A stretch of 64,000 nucleotides of DNA from assembly GCA_964434165.1 (NCBI GenBank), contig CAYSUS010000030.1, forward strand, positions 1 to 64,000, given 5' to 3'. Under the pieces are notes generated by a model, which worked only from the letters and a program-made list of their open reading frames with translations, was not told the origin of the DNA and ran no database searches. The position numbers and the translations under genes were made by a program. This DNA is from CAYSUS01 sp964434165. Lineage in GTDB: Bacteria > Planctomycetota > Planctomycetia > Pirellulales > Thermoguttaceae. This document shows, in pieces, positions 41,513 to 50,795 of the stretch. Position 1 is the first letter of the stretch. Each line of letters begins with the position of its first letter.

Positions 41513-44236
41513 GTGAAGCCCTGCCCGTGGTGCCGCCGGGAGATCCCGAACTGGGCCAGCATCTGCACGCATTCCGACTGCGGCAGGCCGCTCGACCCCC
41601 AGGCCGTCGCGGACAGCCCGGCTTCGCCCCCGTCCAGTATGCCGCCGTCTCCCTCTGTGGCGACGGGACCTCCACCCGCTTTGCCGCAGACGCCCCAGGT
41701 TCCGATTGACTCGCAGCCGCCTGGCCCGGCCGACTCCGCGGCGCCACCGCCGCCAGCGGACCAGGCTGCGGCGCCGGCCGGGCCTAGTTCCGCTCAGGCC
41801 CAGCGGCTCGCCCCGCCGCCCCCACCCCCGCAGGGCCCGCCTGCCGCCGGTGCTCCGCCGCCCGGGTTCGAAACGTTGGCGGGCGAGCCGATCGACCTCG
41901 ACTTGAAGCTCCAGCTCGAAGGCCTCCAGCGCCGCGTGCGTGCGCGGCGTCGGCAGGGACTGGTGCTGGGAAACGGGGCCGTCGCCGCGCTGGTAATCGC
42001 GCTGGTCTTCGGCGCAGGCTACCACCTGCGGTCGGTCTTTCGCTACGCGGCGCTGGAGCCGGGCGAGACGAAGCTCGTGCGCGACCAGAGCGATCCCGAC
42101 CGACTCGTGCTCGTCTACCAGCCGGCCAGCCGGGGCCGCGTAGGCTTCCTGCGCGGCGACACCGAGCCGCGCACCGAGCTGCTGGATCACGTCACGGCCG
42201 ATCAGGTCGGCACCGCGCAGCGGTTCCTCTGGCGTGCAGGCGCGATGCGTCCAGGCGACGCGCTCCGCGTGACGCATCGCCGAGGCCTGTCGCTGCGGCA
42301 CGTCGATCTCGAAGTGCCGCCCGCGGAGGAGATGCCGCCGCTGGGCGACGGCCGGATCGAGGGGCTGGTGCGCGACGCGGCGGACGGCGAGCCGGTCGTC
42401 GGCGCCGAGGTGAGGGTCGTCGGCACCCGGCTGACGACGAAGACGGATGCCCGCGGCCGTTTCGAGATCCGCGGGGCCCCGACCGGGCCCGTCCCCCTGG
42501 AGATCGCGGCGCCGGACTTCAGCACCGAGCAGCTCGAGCGGTCGCTCGAGCCGGGCGGCCGCTGCGTGGTCAAGGTGCTGCTCAGCCGCGGGATGAAGGC
42601 GGGCCGGATCCGTATCGAGCTGACGTGGAGCGACCCGTCGCTGGACCTCGACGCCCACCTGAGAGGGCCCCTTCCCGACGGCGAGCAGTTTCACGTGTAT
42701 TACCATCAGATGGGCGATCTGCGGAGCCGGGAGTTCGTGCGCCTCGACGCGGACGAGGCGTCGCGGGGCGGTCCCGAGACGATCACCGTGCTGGGCGTGC
42801 TGCCGGGCACCTACCACTACTTCGTCCACGACTACACGCATCGCGACAAGCCGCAGGACACGGCCTTGAGCCGCTCCGGGGCGGAGGTCGTGGTCCGCCA
42901 GGCGGGCCAGGCCCACCGCTTCCGCGCGGGGCACGACCGGCCCGGCAACACGTGGAACGTGTGCCGCATCGAGGTCACGCGCGCCGGCGCCGAGGTGCAG
43001 CGCGTGGACTCGTTCGAGGGCACGCGGGTCGAGGCCCTGGGCCTGTACGCCAAGCGCACGCGCGAGGACCGCAGCCGGTGGATCGGCCATTACGGGGGCA
43101 GCCTGCGCAGCGAGGACGCGGTAGCGGCCGGGCTGGCCTGGCTCGCCCGGCACCAGGCCGCCGACGGCTCCTGGGGCGACTACTCCCTGGGGGACGGGCC
43201 CCGCGCGCGGTGCGAGAAGGACGCCGCCCCGTGCACGGGGCCGGGCGACAACTTCGAGATGGCGCAGACGGGCCTGGCTCTGCTCGCCTTTCAGGCCGGG
43301 GGGCACTACCACTTCAACGGGCGGAAGTACTCCGAGCTGGTCCGCCGCGGCCTGGACTGGATGGTCGAGCATCAGCGGCCCGACGGGGCCCTGGTCAGCG
43401 ATCGCCCCAAGGAGATGCATTCGCTCTACCACCGCTACTACATGTACGACCACGGCATCGCCGCCTTCGCCCTGGCCGAGGCGTGCGCCGTGGCCAACGA
43501 CGCGCGCCGGGGCGTGGACGCGCGTTACGTGCGCGCGGCGACCCGGGCGGTGCGGTTCATCGAGGGCCAGCAGCACGCCGACGGCGGATGGCGGTACTCG
43601 GACGATCCGGGGCTGCCCGGCGACTCGTCGGTCTCCGGCTGGCAGGTGCTGGCCCTGAAGAGCGCGCGCGAGGCGGCGATCCTGCCCATCGAGTCGTGCG
43701 TGGCCAAGACGTCCTCGTTCTTCCGGCACCTGGAGATGGACGACCGGGGGCGCACGTGGTATCTGCGCCCGCCCCGCCCGCGCCCGCCTGAGTTCCAGAC
43801 CGAGGCCACCACCGCCATCGGCATGCTCGTCCGCCAGTTCATGTTCGACGAGCCCGACTCTGAGTTCGTGCGCGAGGCGGCCGGCTACCTGGCCGACTAC
43901 GCCGAGCAGTCGTGGCGCGGCCGCGACCTCGGCCCCCGCGAGAAGGACTTTTACCTGTGGTACAACGGCACGCTGGCCATGTACCAGGCCGGCGGACGCA
44001 ACTGGGCCCGCTGGAACGCCGTGGTCCGCGACCTGGTGCTCCGGCTCCAGCGGATCGACGGCTGCACGCGGGGCAGTTGGGACCCGACCTCGCTGTGGGG
44101 AGAGAAAGGGGGCCGGATCTACTCCACGGCGCTGGCCGTGCTCACGCTCGAAGTGTATTACCGCTACGCCGGGCACGAGGAGACCCTGGACTGGTTCGAG
44201 GTCACCAGCACGGGCGACGCAAAGGCGGCCCCGTAG
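41513..44236 (+). CDS. zinc-ribbon, TM, YfaP-like and terpenoid-toroid protein
   Basis: A 907-residue protein. Zinc ribbon C4, C7, C18, C23; Pro-rich linker to about 125; TM about 150-172 (GNGAVAALVIALVFGAGYHL). Exported part: juxtamembrane domain (180-275) like that of the neighbouring VWA protein, a carboxypeptidase-regulatory-like domain (280-336), a YfaP/DUF2135-like domain (366-483, ELTWSDPSLDLDAHLRGP), and an alpha/alpha toroid of the squalene-cyclase/prenyltransferase fold (525-900) with QW-type motifs such as LAWLARHQAADGSWGDY and EGQQHADGGWRY. No DxDD catalytic motif is seen, so cyclase activity is unlikely. Start GTG with GGGAG upstream. Role unknown. Confidence 0.9.
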   Translation: MKPCPWCRREIPNWASICTHSDCGRPLDPQAVADSPASPPSSMPPSPSVATGPPPALPQTPQVPIDSQPPGPADSAAPPPPADQAAAPAGPSSAQAQRLAPPPPPPQGPPAAGAPPPGFETLAGEPIDLDLKLQLEGLQRRVRARRRQGLVLGNGAVAALVIALVFGAGYHLRSVFRYAALEPGETKLVRDQSDPDRLVLVYQPASRGRVGFLRGDTEPRTELLDHVTADQVGTAQRFLWRAGAMRPGDALRVTHRRGLSLRHVDLEVPPAEEMPPLGDGRIEGLVRDAADGEPVVGAEVRVVGTRLTTKTDARGRFEIRGAPTGPVPLEIAAPDFSTEQLERSLEPGGRCVVKVLLSRGMKAGRIRIELTWSDPSLDLDAHLRGPLPDGEQFHVYYHQMGDLRSREFVRLDADEASRGGPETITVLGVLPGTYHYFVHDYTHRDKPQDTALSRSGAEVVVRQAGQAHRFRAGHDRPGNTWNVCRIEVTRAGAEVQRVDSFEGTRVEALGLYAKRTREDRSRWIGHYGGSLRSEDAVAAGLAWLARHQAADGSWGDYSLGDGPRARCEKDAAPCTGPGDNFEMAQTGLALLAFQAGGHYHFNGRKYSELVRRGLDWMVEHQRPDGALVSDRPKEMHSLYHRYYMYDHGIAAFALAEACAVANDARRGVDARYVRAATRAVRFIEGQQHADGGWRYSDDPGLPGDSSVSGWQVLALKSAREAAILPIESCVAKTSSFFRHLEMDDRGRTWYLRPPRPRPPEFQTEATTAIGMLVRQFMFDEPDSEFVREAAGYLADYAEQSWRGRDLGPREKDFYLWYNGTLAMYQAGGRNWARWNAVVRDLVLRLQRIDGCTRGSWDPTSLWGEKGGRIYSTALAVLTLEVYYRYAGHEETLDWFEVTSTGDAKAAP

Positions 44237-44403
44237 GATGCCCCCAAGGGGTCCTGCGGCCGCCGCTTGCGCGGCTCACGCCCACGGAACGGGAGCGTCC
44301 ACGAACGACCCCAAGCCGCACGCGGGCGCCGCCCTCGAACCCGGCCACACTCGGCTCGGCTCCGACGGACTCAAAACGTTCTGCTAACATTCGCCTAAGC
44401 TTA

Positions 44404-44431
44404 TTGACTGCTTTGGGTTAGCTGCGATAAT
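44404..44431 (+). promoter_or_regulatory. promoter of the histidine kinase operon
   Basis: TTGACT (44404-44409), 16 bp, GATAAT (44426-44431) preceded by TGC (extended -10). It lies 93 bp before the kinase ATG, in a 288-bp gap that becomes AT-rich just before it. Strong match. Confidence 0.65.
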
Positions 44432-44524
44432 GGGGGTGGAGTGCGGCCTCTCGGGCGCGGCGCGGAGGCGATCTTCCGGCCGGCCTCTCCTCGAGCCCGT
44501 CTTCTCCTCCTGGAGCGCGCCCCC

Positions 44525-46462
44525 ATGAGCCCGCTGGTCGAAATCCTCGACGCGCACCGCGACGCCATCCTCGACGCCTGCCATCGGCAGTTGGATGCCA
44601 GCGACGGTCACGCCCTCGGCAGGACCGCGCAACACGGATGCCAGGCGGTGCTCGGCGCGCTGCGCACGCTCATCGCCGATCAGGACCAAGCCCCTGCGTG
44701 GGCATGGGCTCGGACCCTGCTCGATCCAGGGGGTGGCGCGCGCTTGTCGCTGGGCAAGGTGCTTGCCGGGCTTCAGGGCCTGGAGTCGGTCTGTCGGGCG
44801 CAGGTGATTCGCGAGCTGGACAAGAAACGTCCCCTGGCGGCCGCCCTGACCGATCTGTGCGACGGAATCGACCTGCTTCGCCGCTGCGCGGTGGAGGTCG
44901 CCGCGACCCCCCCGGATCAGGCCGAGGCGGCCCATCAGGGATTCGCCGCCGTCGTGGAGCGCGAGGACGACGCGGTCTGTTTGGCCGACATGCACGGGCG
45001 GCCGTTCTACCTCAACCACGCCGCCCGGCAGGCCTTCGGGCTAAGCGACCGCCAGCCGCTGGCCGACGTGCGACTTCACGACCTTTACTCCGAGGAGTCT
45101 TGGGCCGAGCTCCGCGACGTGGCCGTCCCGGCGGTGAAGCATTCCGGGCAGTGGGACGGGCGCAGCGATCTGCGCCACGCCGAGACGGGCCAGGAGACCG
45201 AGTTCGCCACCGAGATGTTCCTGGTCCGGCCTCAGCACGCCGAGCGCGCCGCCTGCCTGGCGATCGTGCATCGCCGGCCGGGCGAGACGAGCCGGCTGGA
45301 GCGAGCCCTGGCCGAGAGCAAGGCCCGCAAGCACGCGATTCTCGAGACCTCCCTCGACCCGATCATCACCATCGACGCGCGCGGTGTGATCACCGAGTTC
45401 AATCACGCCGCGGAGGTCGTGTTCGGGTATCCCCGCGAGAAGGTCCTTGGCACGCGCCCCTCGGAGGTCCTGTTCCCGGCGGTGGCCAGCGCGGGCGAGC
45501 AGAATCGCATCGAGCGGTATCTGGAGGCCGGAGAGGGGTCGCTGTTGGGTCGGCGCGTCGAGGTGTCGGCGGTTCGGGCGAGCGGCGAGACCTTCCCCGC
45601 CGAGATGGCCATGACCATCAGCCAGGAGGAGGACGCCCCGGTGATGACCTTCTTCGTGCGCGACATCAGCGAGCGCAAGCGGGCCGAGGAGGAGCAGGCC
45701 CGTTACGCGGCCGAGCTGGAGCGCTCCAACGCGGAGCTCGAGCAGTTCGCCTATGTGGCCTCGCACGATCTGCAGGAGCCCTTGCGCAAGATCCGCACCT
45801 TCGGCGACCGCCTGCAGGTGAAGTGCTCCGAGGCGCTGGACGACATGGGGCGCGAGTGCCTGGCCCGCATGCTGGACGCCGCCGAGCGCATGCAGGGCCT
45901 GATCCACGGCCTGTTGAGCCTGTCGCGCGTGACGACCCAGGGGCAGGAGTTCGTGCCCGTCGATCTGGCGCAGGTGGCGGGCGAAGTGGCTCGCGACCTG
46001 GAGGCCCAGATCGAACGCGTGGAGGGACGAGTCGAAGTCGGGCACCTGCCCACGATCCGGGCCGACCCGCTCCAGATGCGGCAGTTGCTGCAGAATCTGA
46101 TCGCCAACGCGCTGAAGTTCCACCGGCCCGACGAGCCGCCCCTGGTGCAGGTGTCCGGCCGCTTCGTCAAGGGTCGGCACGAGCGGTCCGGCGCACGCGC
46201 CGCCGACGAGAAGTGCCAGATCGTGGTCGCGGACAACGGGATCGGCTTCGACGAGAAGTACCTCGACCGGCTGTTCAAGGTCTTCCAGCGCCTGCATTCG
46301 CGCGACGCGTACGAGGGGGCCGGCGTGGGCCTGGCCATCTGCCGCAAGATCGCCGAGCGCCACGGCGGCACGATCTCCGCCCAGAGCAAGCCGGACAGCG
46401 GCGCCCGGTTCCTCGTCACGCTTCCGGTCTTCCACCGGGCCGCGAAGGACAGGAAGGACTAG
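44525..46462 (+). CDS. PAS-domain sensor histidine kinase
   Basis: A 645-residue cytosolic kinase with no TM segment. N-terminal helical domain (1-135), two PAS domains (about 138-255 and 265-385; the second has IITIDARGVITEFNHAAEVVFGYPREKVLG and a PAC tail VRDISERKRAEEE), dimerisation domain with H414 in YVASHDLQEPLRKI, and HATPase with NLIANALKFH, ADNGIGFDEKYLDRLF and GAGVGLAICRKI. This is the PAS-HK type related to phytochrome-like kinases that pair with small Rcp1-type regulators. Start ATG 44525 is chosen over 44441 because it begins the folded part. Next gene follows by 3 bp. Signal unknown. Confidence 0.93.
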   Translation: MSPLVEILDAHRDAILDACHRQLDASDGHALGRTAQHGCQAVLGALRTLIADQDQAPAWAWARTLLDPGGGARLSLGKVLAGLQGLESVCRAQVIRELDKKRPLAAALTDLCDGIDLLRRCAVEVAATPPDQAEAAHQGFAAVVEREDDAVCLADMHGRPFYLNHAARQAFGLSDRQPLADVRLHDLYSEESWAELRDVAVPAVKHSGQWDGRSDLRHAETGQETEFATEMFLVRPQHAERAACLAIVHRRPGETSRLERALAESKARKHAILETSLDPIITIDARGVITEFNHAAEVVFGYPREKVLGTRPSEVLFPAVASAGEQNRIERYLEAGEGSLLGRRVEVSAVRASGETFPAEMAMTISQEEDAPVMTFFVRDISERKRAEEEQARYAAELERSNAELEQFAYVASHDLQEPLRKIRTFGDRLQVKCSEALDDMGRECLARMLDAAERMQGLIHGLLSLSRVTTQGQEFVPVDLAQVAGEVARDLEAQIERVEGRVEVGHLPTIRADPLQMRQLLQNLIANALKFHRPDEPPLVQVSGRFVKGRHERSGARAADEKCQIVVADNGIGFDEKYLDRLFKVFQRLHSRDAYEGAGVGLAICRKIAERHGGTISAQSKPDSGARFLVTLPVFHRAAKDRKD

Positions 46463-46465
46463 GCC

Positions 46466-46909
46466 ATGGCCGGCGCGGAGCGGACCTTCCTGATCCTCAT
46501 GGCCGACGACGACACGGAGGACTGCCTCCTGGTCCGCGACGCCGTGGCCGAGCAAGGCCTGCCCTGCGCGCTGACCTGCGTGCCCCACGGCGAAGCGCTG
46601 CTGGAGTACCTCCGCCGCCAGGAAGGCTACCGTGAGGCCGCCGCGCCGGACCTGATCCTGCTCGACCTGAGCATGCCGCTGAAGGACGGGCGCGAGGCGT
46701 TGCGCGAAATGAAGGCCGATCCTCGGCTGTGCGCGATTCCCGTCGTGGTCCTGACCACCTCGTCGGCCGAGGACGACGTAGGATTCTGCTACCGGCACGG
46801 GGCCGCCTCGTTCGTGCCCAAACCCTCGACCTACCGCGACTGGCTCGACCTGGTCGCCGGGCTGTGGCGCTACTGGTTTCAACTCGTCCGCCTTCCCAAC
46901 GCAAGATGA
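46466..46909 (+). CDS. single-domain response regulator (Rcp1-like)
   Basis: A 147-residue receiver domain alone. Acidic pocket ADDDTED (13-19), phosphoacceptor D67 in LILLDLSMP, Thr in LTTSS, and the conserved Lys in VPKPS. The insertion YLRRQEGYREAAAPDL between helix 2 and D67 is typical of Rcp1-type regulators. It follows the histidine kinase by 3 bp and is certainly its cognate regulator. The next gene overlaps its stop. Confidence 0.94.
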   Translation: MAGAERTFLILMADDDTEDCLLVRDAVAEQGLPCALTCVPHGEALLEYLRRQEGYREAAAPDLILLDLSMPLKDGREALREMKADPRLCAIPVVVLTTSSAEDDVGFCYRHGAASFVPKPSTYRDWLDLVAGLWRYWFQLVRLPNAR

Positions 46910-48060
46910 TGAGCGGCCCGGAGCGTCCGAAGATCCTGCTCGTCGAAGACGATGCCGACGACGTGTGGATCATGCGCAACCTGCTCGGCGACCGCTGGGA
47001 CGGACCGTACGATCTGATCCACGTCGAGCTGCTCTCCGACGCCCTGCGGCGCTGCGCCCGGGGGGGCGTGGACGTGATCCTCCTCGACCTGAACCTGCCC
47101 GACAGCCGCGGGCTGGAGACCTTCCTGGTCATGCAGGCGCGCTGCGGCGGCATTCCCATCGTCGTGCTCACCGGGCTGGACGACGAGAGCACGGCCATCA
47201 CCTGCGCCCAGGCCGGGGCCGAGGACTACCTCGTCAAGGGCCAGGTGAACGACAACCTGCTTGTACGCTCGATCCGCTATGCCATCGAGCGCAACCGGCG
47301 CCACCGCGCGGAGCGCGAGCTGGAGGCCAACACCCAGGAGTTCCGCGCCGCCCAGGAGATCCAGCAGCGGCTGTTTCCCACCGCCGCTCCGAACCTGCCG
47401 GGCTACGACCTGGCCGGGGCCCTGCGCCCCGCGCGGGCCACGGCGGGGGATTACTTCGACTACTTCCCCATGCGCGGCGGCAGCCTGGGGATCGTGCTGG
47501 GCGACGTCAGCAGCCACGGGGTGGGCCCCGCCCTGCTGATGGCCGAAACCCGCGCCTGCCTCCGCACGCTCGCGCAGACCTACGACGACGTGGGCGAGAT
47601 CCTCACCCACACCAATCGCACCCTGGCCGACGACACGAGCGATTTCCACTTCGTCACGCTCACGCTGGCGCGGCTCGATCCGCCGGCCCGCTCGCTGGTC
47701 TACGCGGCGGCCGGGCAGCGCGGCTACCTGCTCGATCCGGCCGGCGACTTCCGTCCGCTGGAAAGCACCAGCCCGCCGCTCGGAATCGACCCCCACCTCG
47801 TCGTCCCCTGCGCCGAGGAGATTCGGCTCGGCCCCGGCCAGATCCTGGCCCTGTTCACCGACGGGGTGACCGAGGCCGAGGCCGCCGACCAGACGCGATT
47901 CGGGGCGCAGCGGGCCCTGGAGGTGGTCCGGCGCAGCGCGGCCATGCCGTCCCACGAGATCGTCAAGCAGTTGTTCGCGGCCATCGAAGGCTTCGTGGAC
48001 GGCCGGCCGCTCCGCGACGACGTGACCGTGGTGATCCTCAAAGTGAGTCCGGATGCCTGA
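46906..48060 (+). CDS. response regulator with RsbU-type PP2C phosphatase
   Basis: A 384-residue fusion. Receiver domain 8-125 with EDDADD and phosphoacceptor D61 (LLDLNLPDSRG). A short helix leads to a SpoIIE/RsbU-type Ser phosphatase (about 150-382): AAQEIQQRLFP, GDYFDYFPMRGGSLGIVLGDVSSHGVGPALLMA, LFTDGVTEAEA and LRDDVTVVIL. Such proteins dephosphorylate anti-anti-sigma factors in partner-switching. The start ATG overlaps the previous stop (ATGATGA); 46909 is equally possible. Third gene of the kinase operon, so the phosphorelay probably feeds a partner-switching pathway; no anti-sigma gene is nearby. Confidence 0.94.
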   Translation: MMSGPERPKILLVEDDADDVWIMRNLLGDRWDGPYDLIHVELLSDALRRCARGGVDVILLDLNLPDSRGLETFLVMQARCGGIPIVVLTGLDDESTAITCAQAGAEDYLVKGQVNDNLLVRSIRYAIERNRRHRAERELEANTQEFRAAQEIQQRLFPTAAPNLPGYDLAGALRPARATAGDYFDYFPMRGGSLGIVLGDVSSHGVGPALLMAETRACLRTLAQTYDDVGEILTHTNRTLADDTSDFHFVTLTLARLDPPARSLVYAAAGQRGYLLDPAGDFRPLESTSPPLGIDPHLVVPCAEEIRLGPGQILALFTDGVTEAEAADQTRFGAQRALEVVRRSAAMPSHEIVKQLFAAIEGFVDGRPLRDDVTVVILKVSPDA

Positions 48061-48901
48061 GCTGCCCGAAGTCGAGACCATGCGCCGCGGGCTGGAGCCC
48101 GTCGTGGGCGCCACGATTCGCCGCCTGAGGACGCCGCGCTCGCATCTGCGGCCCATCGACATCCGCCCTCGGCCCGACCGGCTGCGCCGCGCCCTTGTGG
48201 GAAGGAGAATCGCGGCATTGGAGCGCGTGGGCAAGCGGCTGGCAATCCGCCTGGAAGGCGACGACCGGCTCGTGATCGAGCCGCGCATGACCGGGCGCGT
48301 CCATCTTGCCCAGCCGTCGATCCCGACCTACGTTCGCCTGCTTCTCGATCTCGACGACGCCCCGTCGCCCGGCATCGTCTTCTGGGACCAGCGGGGGCTG
48401 GGGACTGTGCGCCTGATGTCGCCGTGGCAGTTCGAAGAGGACCTCGGCCCGAGACGAATTGGGCCGGATGCCCTCACGATCACCGGCGCGGAGCTTCGCG
48501 CCGGTCTGGCGCCGAGCCGGCGCGCGATCAAAGTGGCCCTGCTCGACCAAAGTGTCGTGGCCGGAATCGGCAACATCTACGCCGCGGAGATTCTCCACAG
48601 GATCGGTCTGCACCCAGCCGCCCCGTGTTTCACCCTTCGTGCGTCGCATTTCGGCCGCCTCCAGCAGGCGATGGTCGAAGTTCTCCGCGAGGCGATCGCC
48701 GCGCAGGGCTCCACGCTCTCCGACGGCACCTACCGCAGCCCGCGCGACCAGACCGGCGGGTTTCAGCGCTGCTTTCGGGTGTATCAGCGCGAGGGGGAAG
48801 TCTGTGGCACGTGCGGCCGGGCAAAAATCGTCCGGATCGTTCAGGCCCAGCGCTCCACGTTCTTCTGCCCGCGATGCCAGCGCAGCCGCCACGCGTCGTA
48901 G
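48053..48901 (+). CDS. mutM: formamidopyrimidine-DNA glycosylase (Fpg/MutM)
   Basis: A 282-residue base-excision repair enzyme that removes 8-oxoguanine and formamidopyrimidines and nicks the abasic site. Catalytic P2 and E3 in MPELPEVETMRR, the K in GKRLAIRL, GIGNIYAAEILHRIGLHP, and the C-terminal zinc finger CGTCGRAK...RSTFFCPRCQ. Length is normal. It overlaps the phosphatase gene by 8 bp and so is in the signalling operon, a functional odd one out. The start ATG is fixed because Pro2 must follow it. Confidence 0.97.
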   Translation: MPELPEVETMRRGLEPVVGATIRRLRTPRSHLRPIDIRPRPDRLRRALVGRRIAALERVGKRLAIRLEGDDRLVIEPRMTGRVHLAQPSIPTYVRLLLDLDDAPSPGIVFWDQRGLGTVRLMSPWQFEEDLGPRRIGPDALTITGAELRAGLAPSRRAIKVALLDQSVVAGIGNIYAAEILHRIGLHPAAPCFTLRASHFGRLQQAMVEVLREAIAAQGSTLSDGTYRSPRDQTGGFQRCFRVYQREGEVCGTCGRAKIVRIVQAQRSTFFCPRCQRSRHAS

Positions 48902-49387
48902 GACGGCGCGCCTCGGCGTCCCTGGCATAGGCGCCAAACCCGCAGAACGGCGCGCTTTTCCCTCCTGCGATTATTGCCACCATTGCCTGTGGAAAGTGCT
49001 TGCCTACAATTTCGCGGTTCGGTCCTCCGGATCGATCCGCCTGCCACAACACACCTGCAACGGCATTCTCGGGAAGCTCGCCGAGGCGCACCGGGTATTT
49101 CCACTGTCCTTCCCGAGCCCGCAATACAAGCTCACGCCGAGTTCACGCCTGCCGAGGGCGACCTGAAGCGGCTTTCGACCAGTCGCGGTCCAACCTCACG
49201 GCCCGATCGCGTTTCGACGGCGCAGGTCGCGGAGCTCGGCGCGAGCTTTGGCGCACGGTGCTCTATCCCCGCGGCAACCCCGAAGGATCGGGCGACGAGC
49301 AGGCTTTCGCGCTGCAGCACCATTGGATCGCGCGCGAGCCGAGCCCCGATCCCCAAACTAGCTCCGCTCTAAGGAGGGTGGTGGTCC
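48902..49387 (+). promoter_or_regulatory. 486-bp gap with a candidate promoter
   Basis: No gene with a credible start was seen. A good promoter candidate is TTGCCT (48983-48988), 16 bp, TACAAT (49005-49010), giving a leader of about 370 nt to the DUF1501 gene. The long leader could hold regulation, but I see no known riboswitch signature. Confidence 0.45.
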
Positions 49388-50710
49388 ATGAACGAATGCA
49401 GATGCCTGGGCAACCCGTTGTCCAACCCGTCTCGCCGCGACTTCCTTGCGGTCGGCGCGCTGGGTTTTCTCGGCTTCACGCTGGCCGATCTGCTCAAGGC
49501 CGAGACCGCGCTGGCGGCTGAGCCCGGCGCGGGTCCGGCTCCGAGAGCAAAAAGTGTCCTGCACATTTTCCTGCCGGGGGGGATGGCGCACCAGGAGTCG
49601 TTCGACCCCAAGCCGTTCGCCCCGCTGGAGTACCGCGGTCCGTTCGGCACCACGAAGACCGCCATCCCGGGGGAGGCCTTCTGCGAGAACGTCCCCGAGA
49701 TCGCCAAGGTGGCCGACAAGCTGACGGTGGTCCGGTCGATGACGCACGGCGAGGCGGCGCACGAGCGCGGCACGCACAACATGTTCACCGGCTATCGCCC
49801 CAGTCCCGCCATCGTCTATGCGAGCATGGGCAGCGTGGTCAGTCACGAGCTGGGACCGCGCGAGAACCTGCCGCCGTACGTGTGCATTCCCAACCAGCCG
49901 AACCAGTACGCCGGGCCCGGCTACCTGAGCTCTTCGTACGGCCCCTTCAGCCTGGGATCCGATCCGGCCAGCCGGGGTTTTCGCGTGCGCGACCTGAGCC
50001 TGCCCGGCGGCGTGGACGAGGCCCGATTCACGCGGCGGCGCTCGGCCTTGGACGCGGTCAACGCGCACTTCGCGGCCAAGGAGGCTTCGGACGAGCTCGA
50101 CGCCATGGACTCGTTCTACAACCGCGCTTACGGCATGATCAGCTCGCCCGAGGCCCGCGAGGCGTTCAACCTGGACGCCGAGCCGGACGCGGTGCGCAAG
50201 GCGTACGGAGAGAACCAGGCCGGCCAGCGCCTGCTCATGGCCCGCCGCCTGATCGCCGCCGGCGTGCGCGTCGTCTCCGTGACGTACGGCGGCTGGGACC
50301 ACCACCGCGACATCTCGGGCGGTTTCAAACGGCAGATGCCGGCCCTGGACCGGGCTTTCGCCGCGCTGATCCGCGATCTGGACCGAACGGGCCTGTTGGA
50401 CGAGACCATCGTCATGCTCTCCAGCGAGTTCGGACGCACGCCCAAGATCAACAAGGACGCGGGCCGCGACCACTGGCCCAAGGTGTTCAGCGTGGTTGTG
50501 GCGGGCGGCGGATTCAAGCAGGGCTACATCCACGGCACGTCGAACGCCACGGCCTCCGAGCCTGACTCCAGCGCCATCGGCCCGCCCGACCTGTTCGCCA
50601 CCGTGTATCAGATGCTGGGCATCGACTACTCCAAGCGATTGCTGGCCGCCGGCAACCGCCCGATCAACATCATCCGCGACGGCGACGCCGTGCCGGCGCT
50701 GATCGCCTAA
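49388..50710 (+). CDS. DUF1501 protein with Tat signal
   Basis: A 440-residue sulfatase-fold protein of the DUF1501 family, exported by the Tat route: SRRDFLAVGALGFLGFTLADLLKA (16-39). Motifs LHIFLPGGMAHQESFDPKPFAP, SMTHGEAAHERGTHNMFTGY, SVTYGGWDHH and MLSSEFGRTPKINKDAGRDHWP mark the alkaline-phosphatase-like metal site. DUF1501 genes are nearly always next to DUF1549/DUF1553 genes in planctomycetes, as here; the substrate is unproven. ATG with AAGGAGGGTGG upstream. First gene of a four-gene operon. Confidence 0.94.
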   Translation: MNECRCLGNPLSNPSRRDFLAVGALGFLGFTLADLLKAETALAAEPGAGPAPRAKSVLHIFLPGGMAHQESFDPKPFAPLEYRGPFGTTKTAIPGEAFCENVPEIAKVADKLTVVRSMTHGEAAHERGTHNMFTGYRPSPAIVYASMGSVVSHELGPRENLPPYVCIPNQPNQYAGPGYLSSSYGPFSLGSDPASRGFRVRDLSLPGGVDEARFTRRRSALDAVNAHFAAKEASDELDAMDSFYNRAYGMISSPEAREAFNLDAEPDAVRKAYGENQAGQRLLMARRLIAAGVRVVSVTYGGWDHHRDISGGFKRQMPALDRAFAALIRDLDRTGLLDETIVMLSSEFGRTPKINKDAGRDHWPKVFSVVVAGGGFKQGYIHGTSNATASEPDSSAIGPPDLFATVYQMLGIDYSKRLLAAGNRPINIIRDGDAVPALIA

Positions 50711-50723
50711 ACGGCAGCCCAAA

Positions 50724-50757
50724 CAGACTTCCGAAGTCTTGAAGACTTCGGAAGTCT
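50724..50757. repeat. palindromic element after the DUF1501 gene
   Basis: CAGACTTCCGAAGTCT, TGA, AGACTTCGGAAGTCT: near-perfect intergenic copy, 14 bp after the DUF1501 stop. Two more copies follow within 200 bp inside the next gene. Confidence 0.92.
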
Positions 50758-50795
50758 CATGGCACGATTCGGCTGTTCAAGGGAGGAGCTTGACG

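Noticed and set aside
39578..44176. 1532-codon open frame antisense to the secreted, VWA and toroid genes
   Set aside because: High GC third positions leave the antisense frame free of stops. The product is repetitive Arg, Gly, Val, Leu and His without any domain, and the sense genes have clear families.
44237..44400. Possible small gene or RNA after the toroid gene
   Set aside because: No hairpin, conserved stem or credible start seen; it is probably 3' leader or spacer before the kinase promoter.
49000..49521. 173-codon frame between mutM and the DUF1501 gene
   Set aside because: It begins without a ribosome site and overlaps the well-supported DUF1501 start; composition is Arg/Pro/Ser shadow-like.
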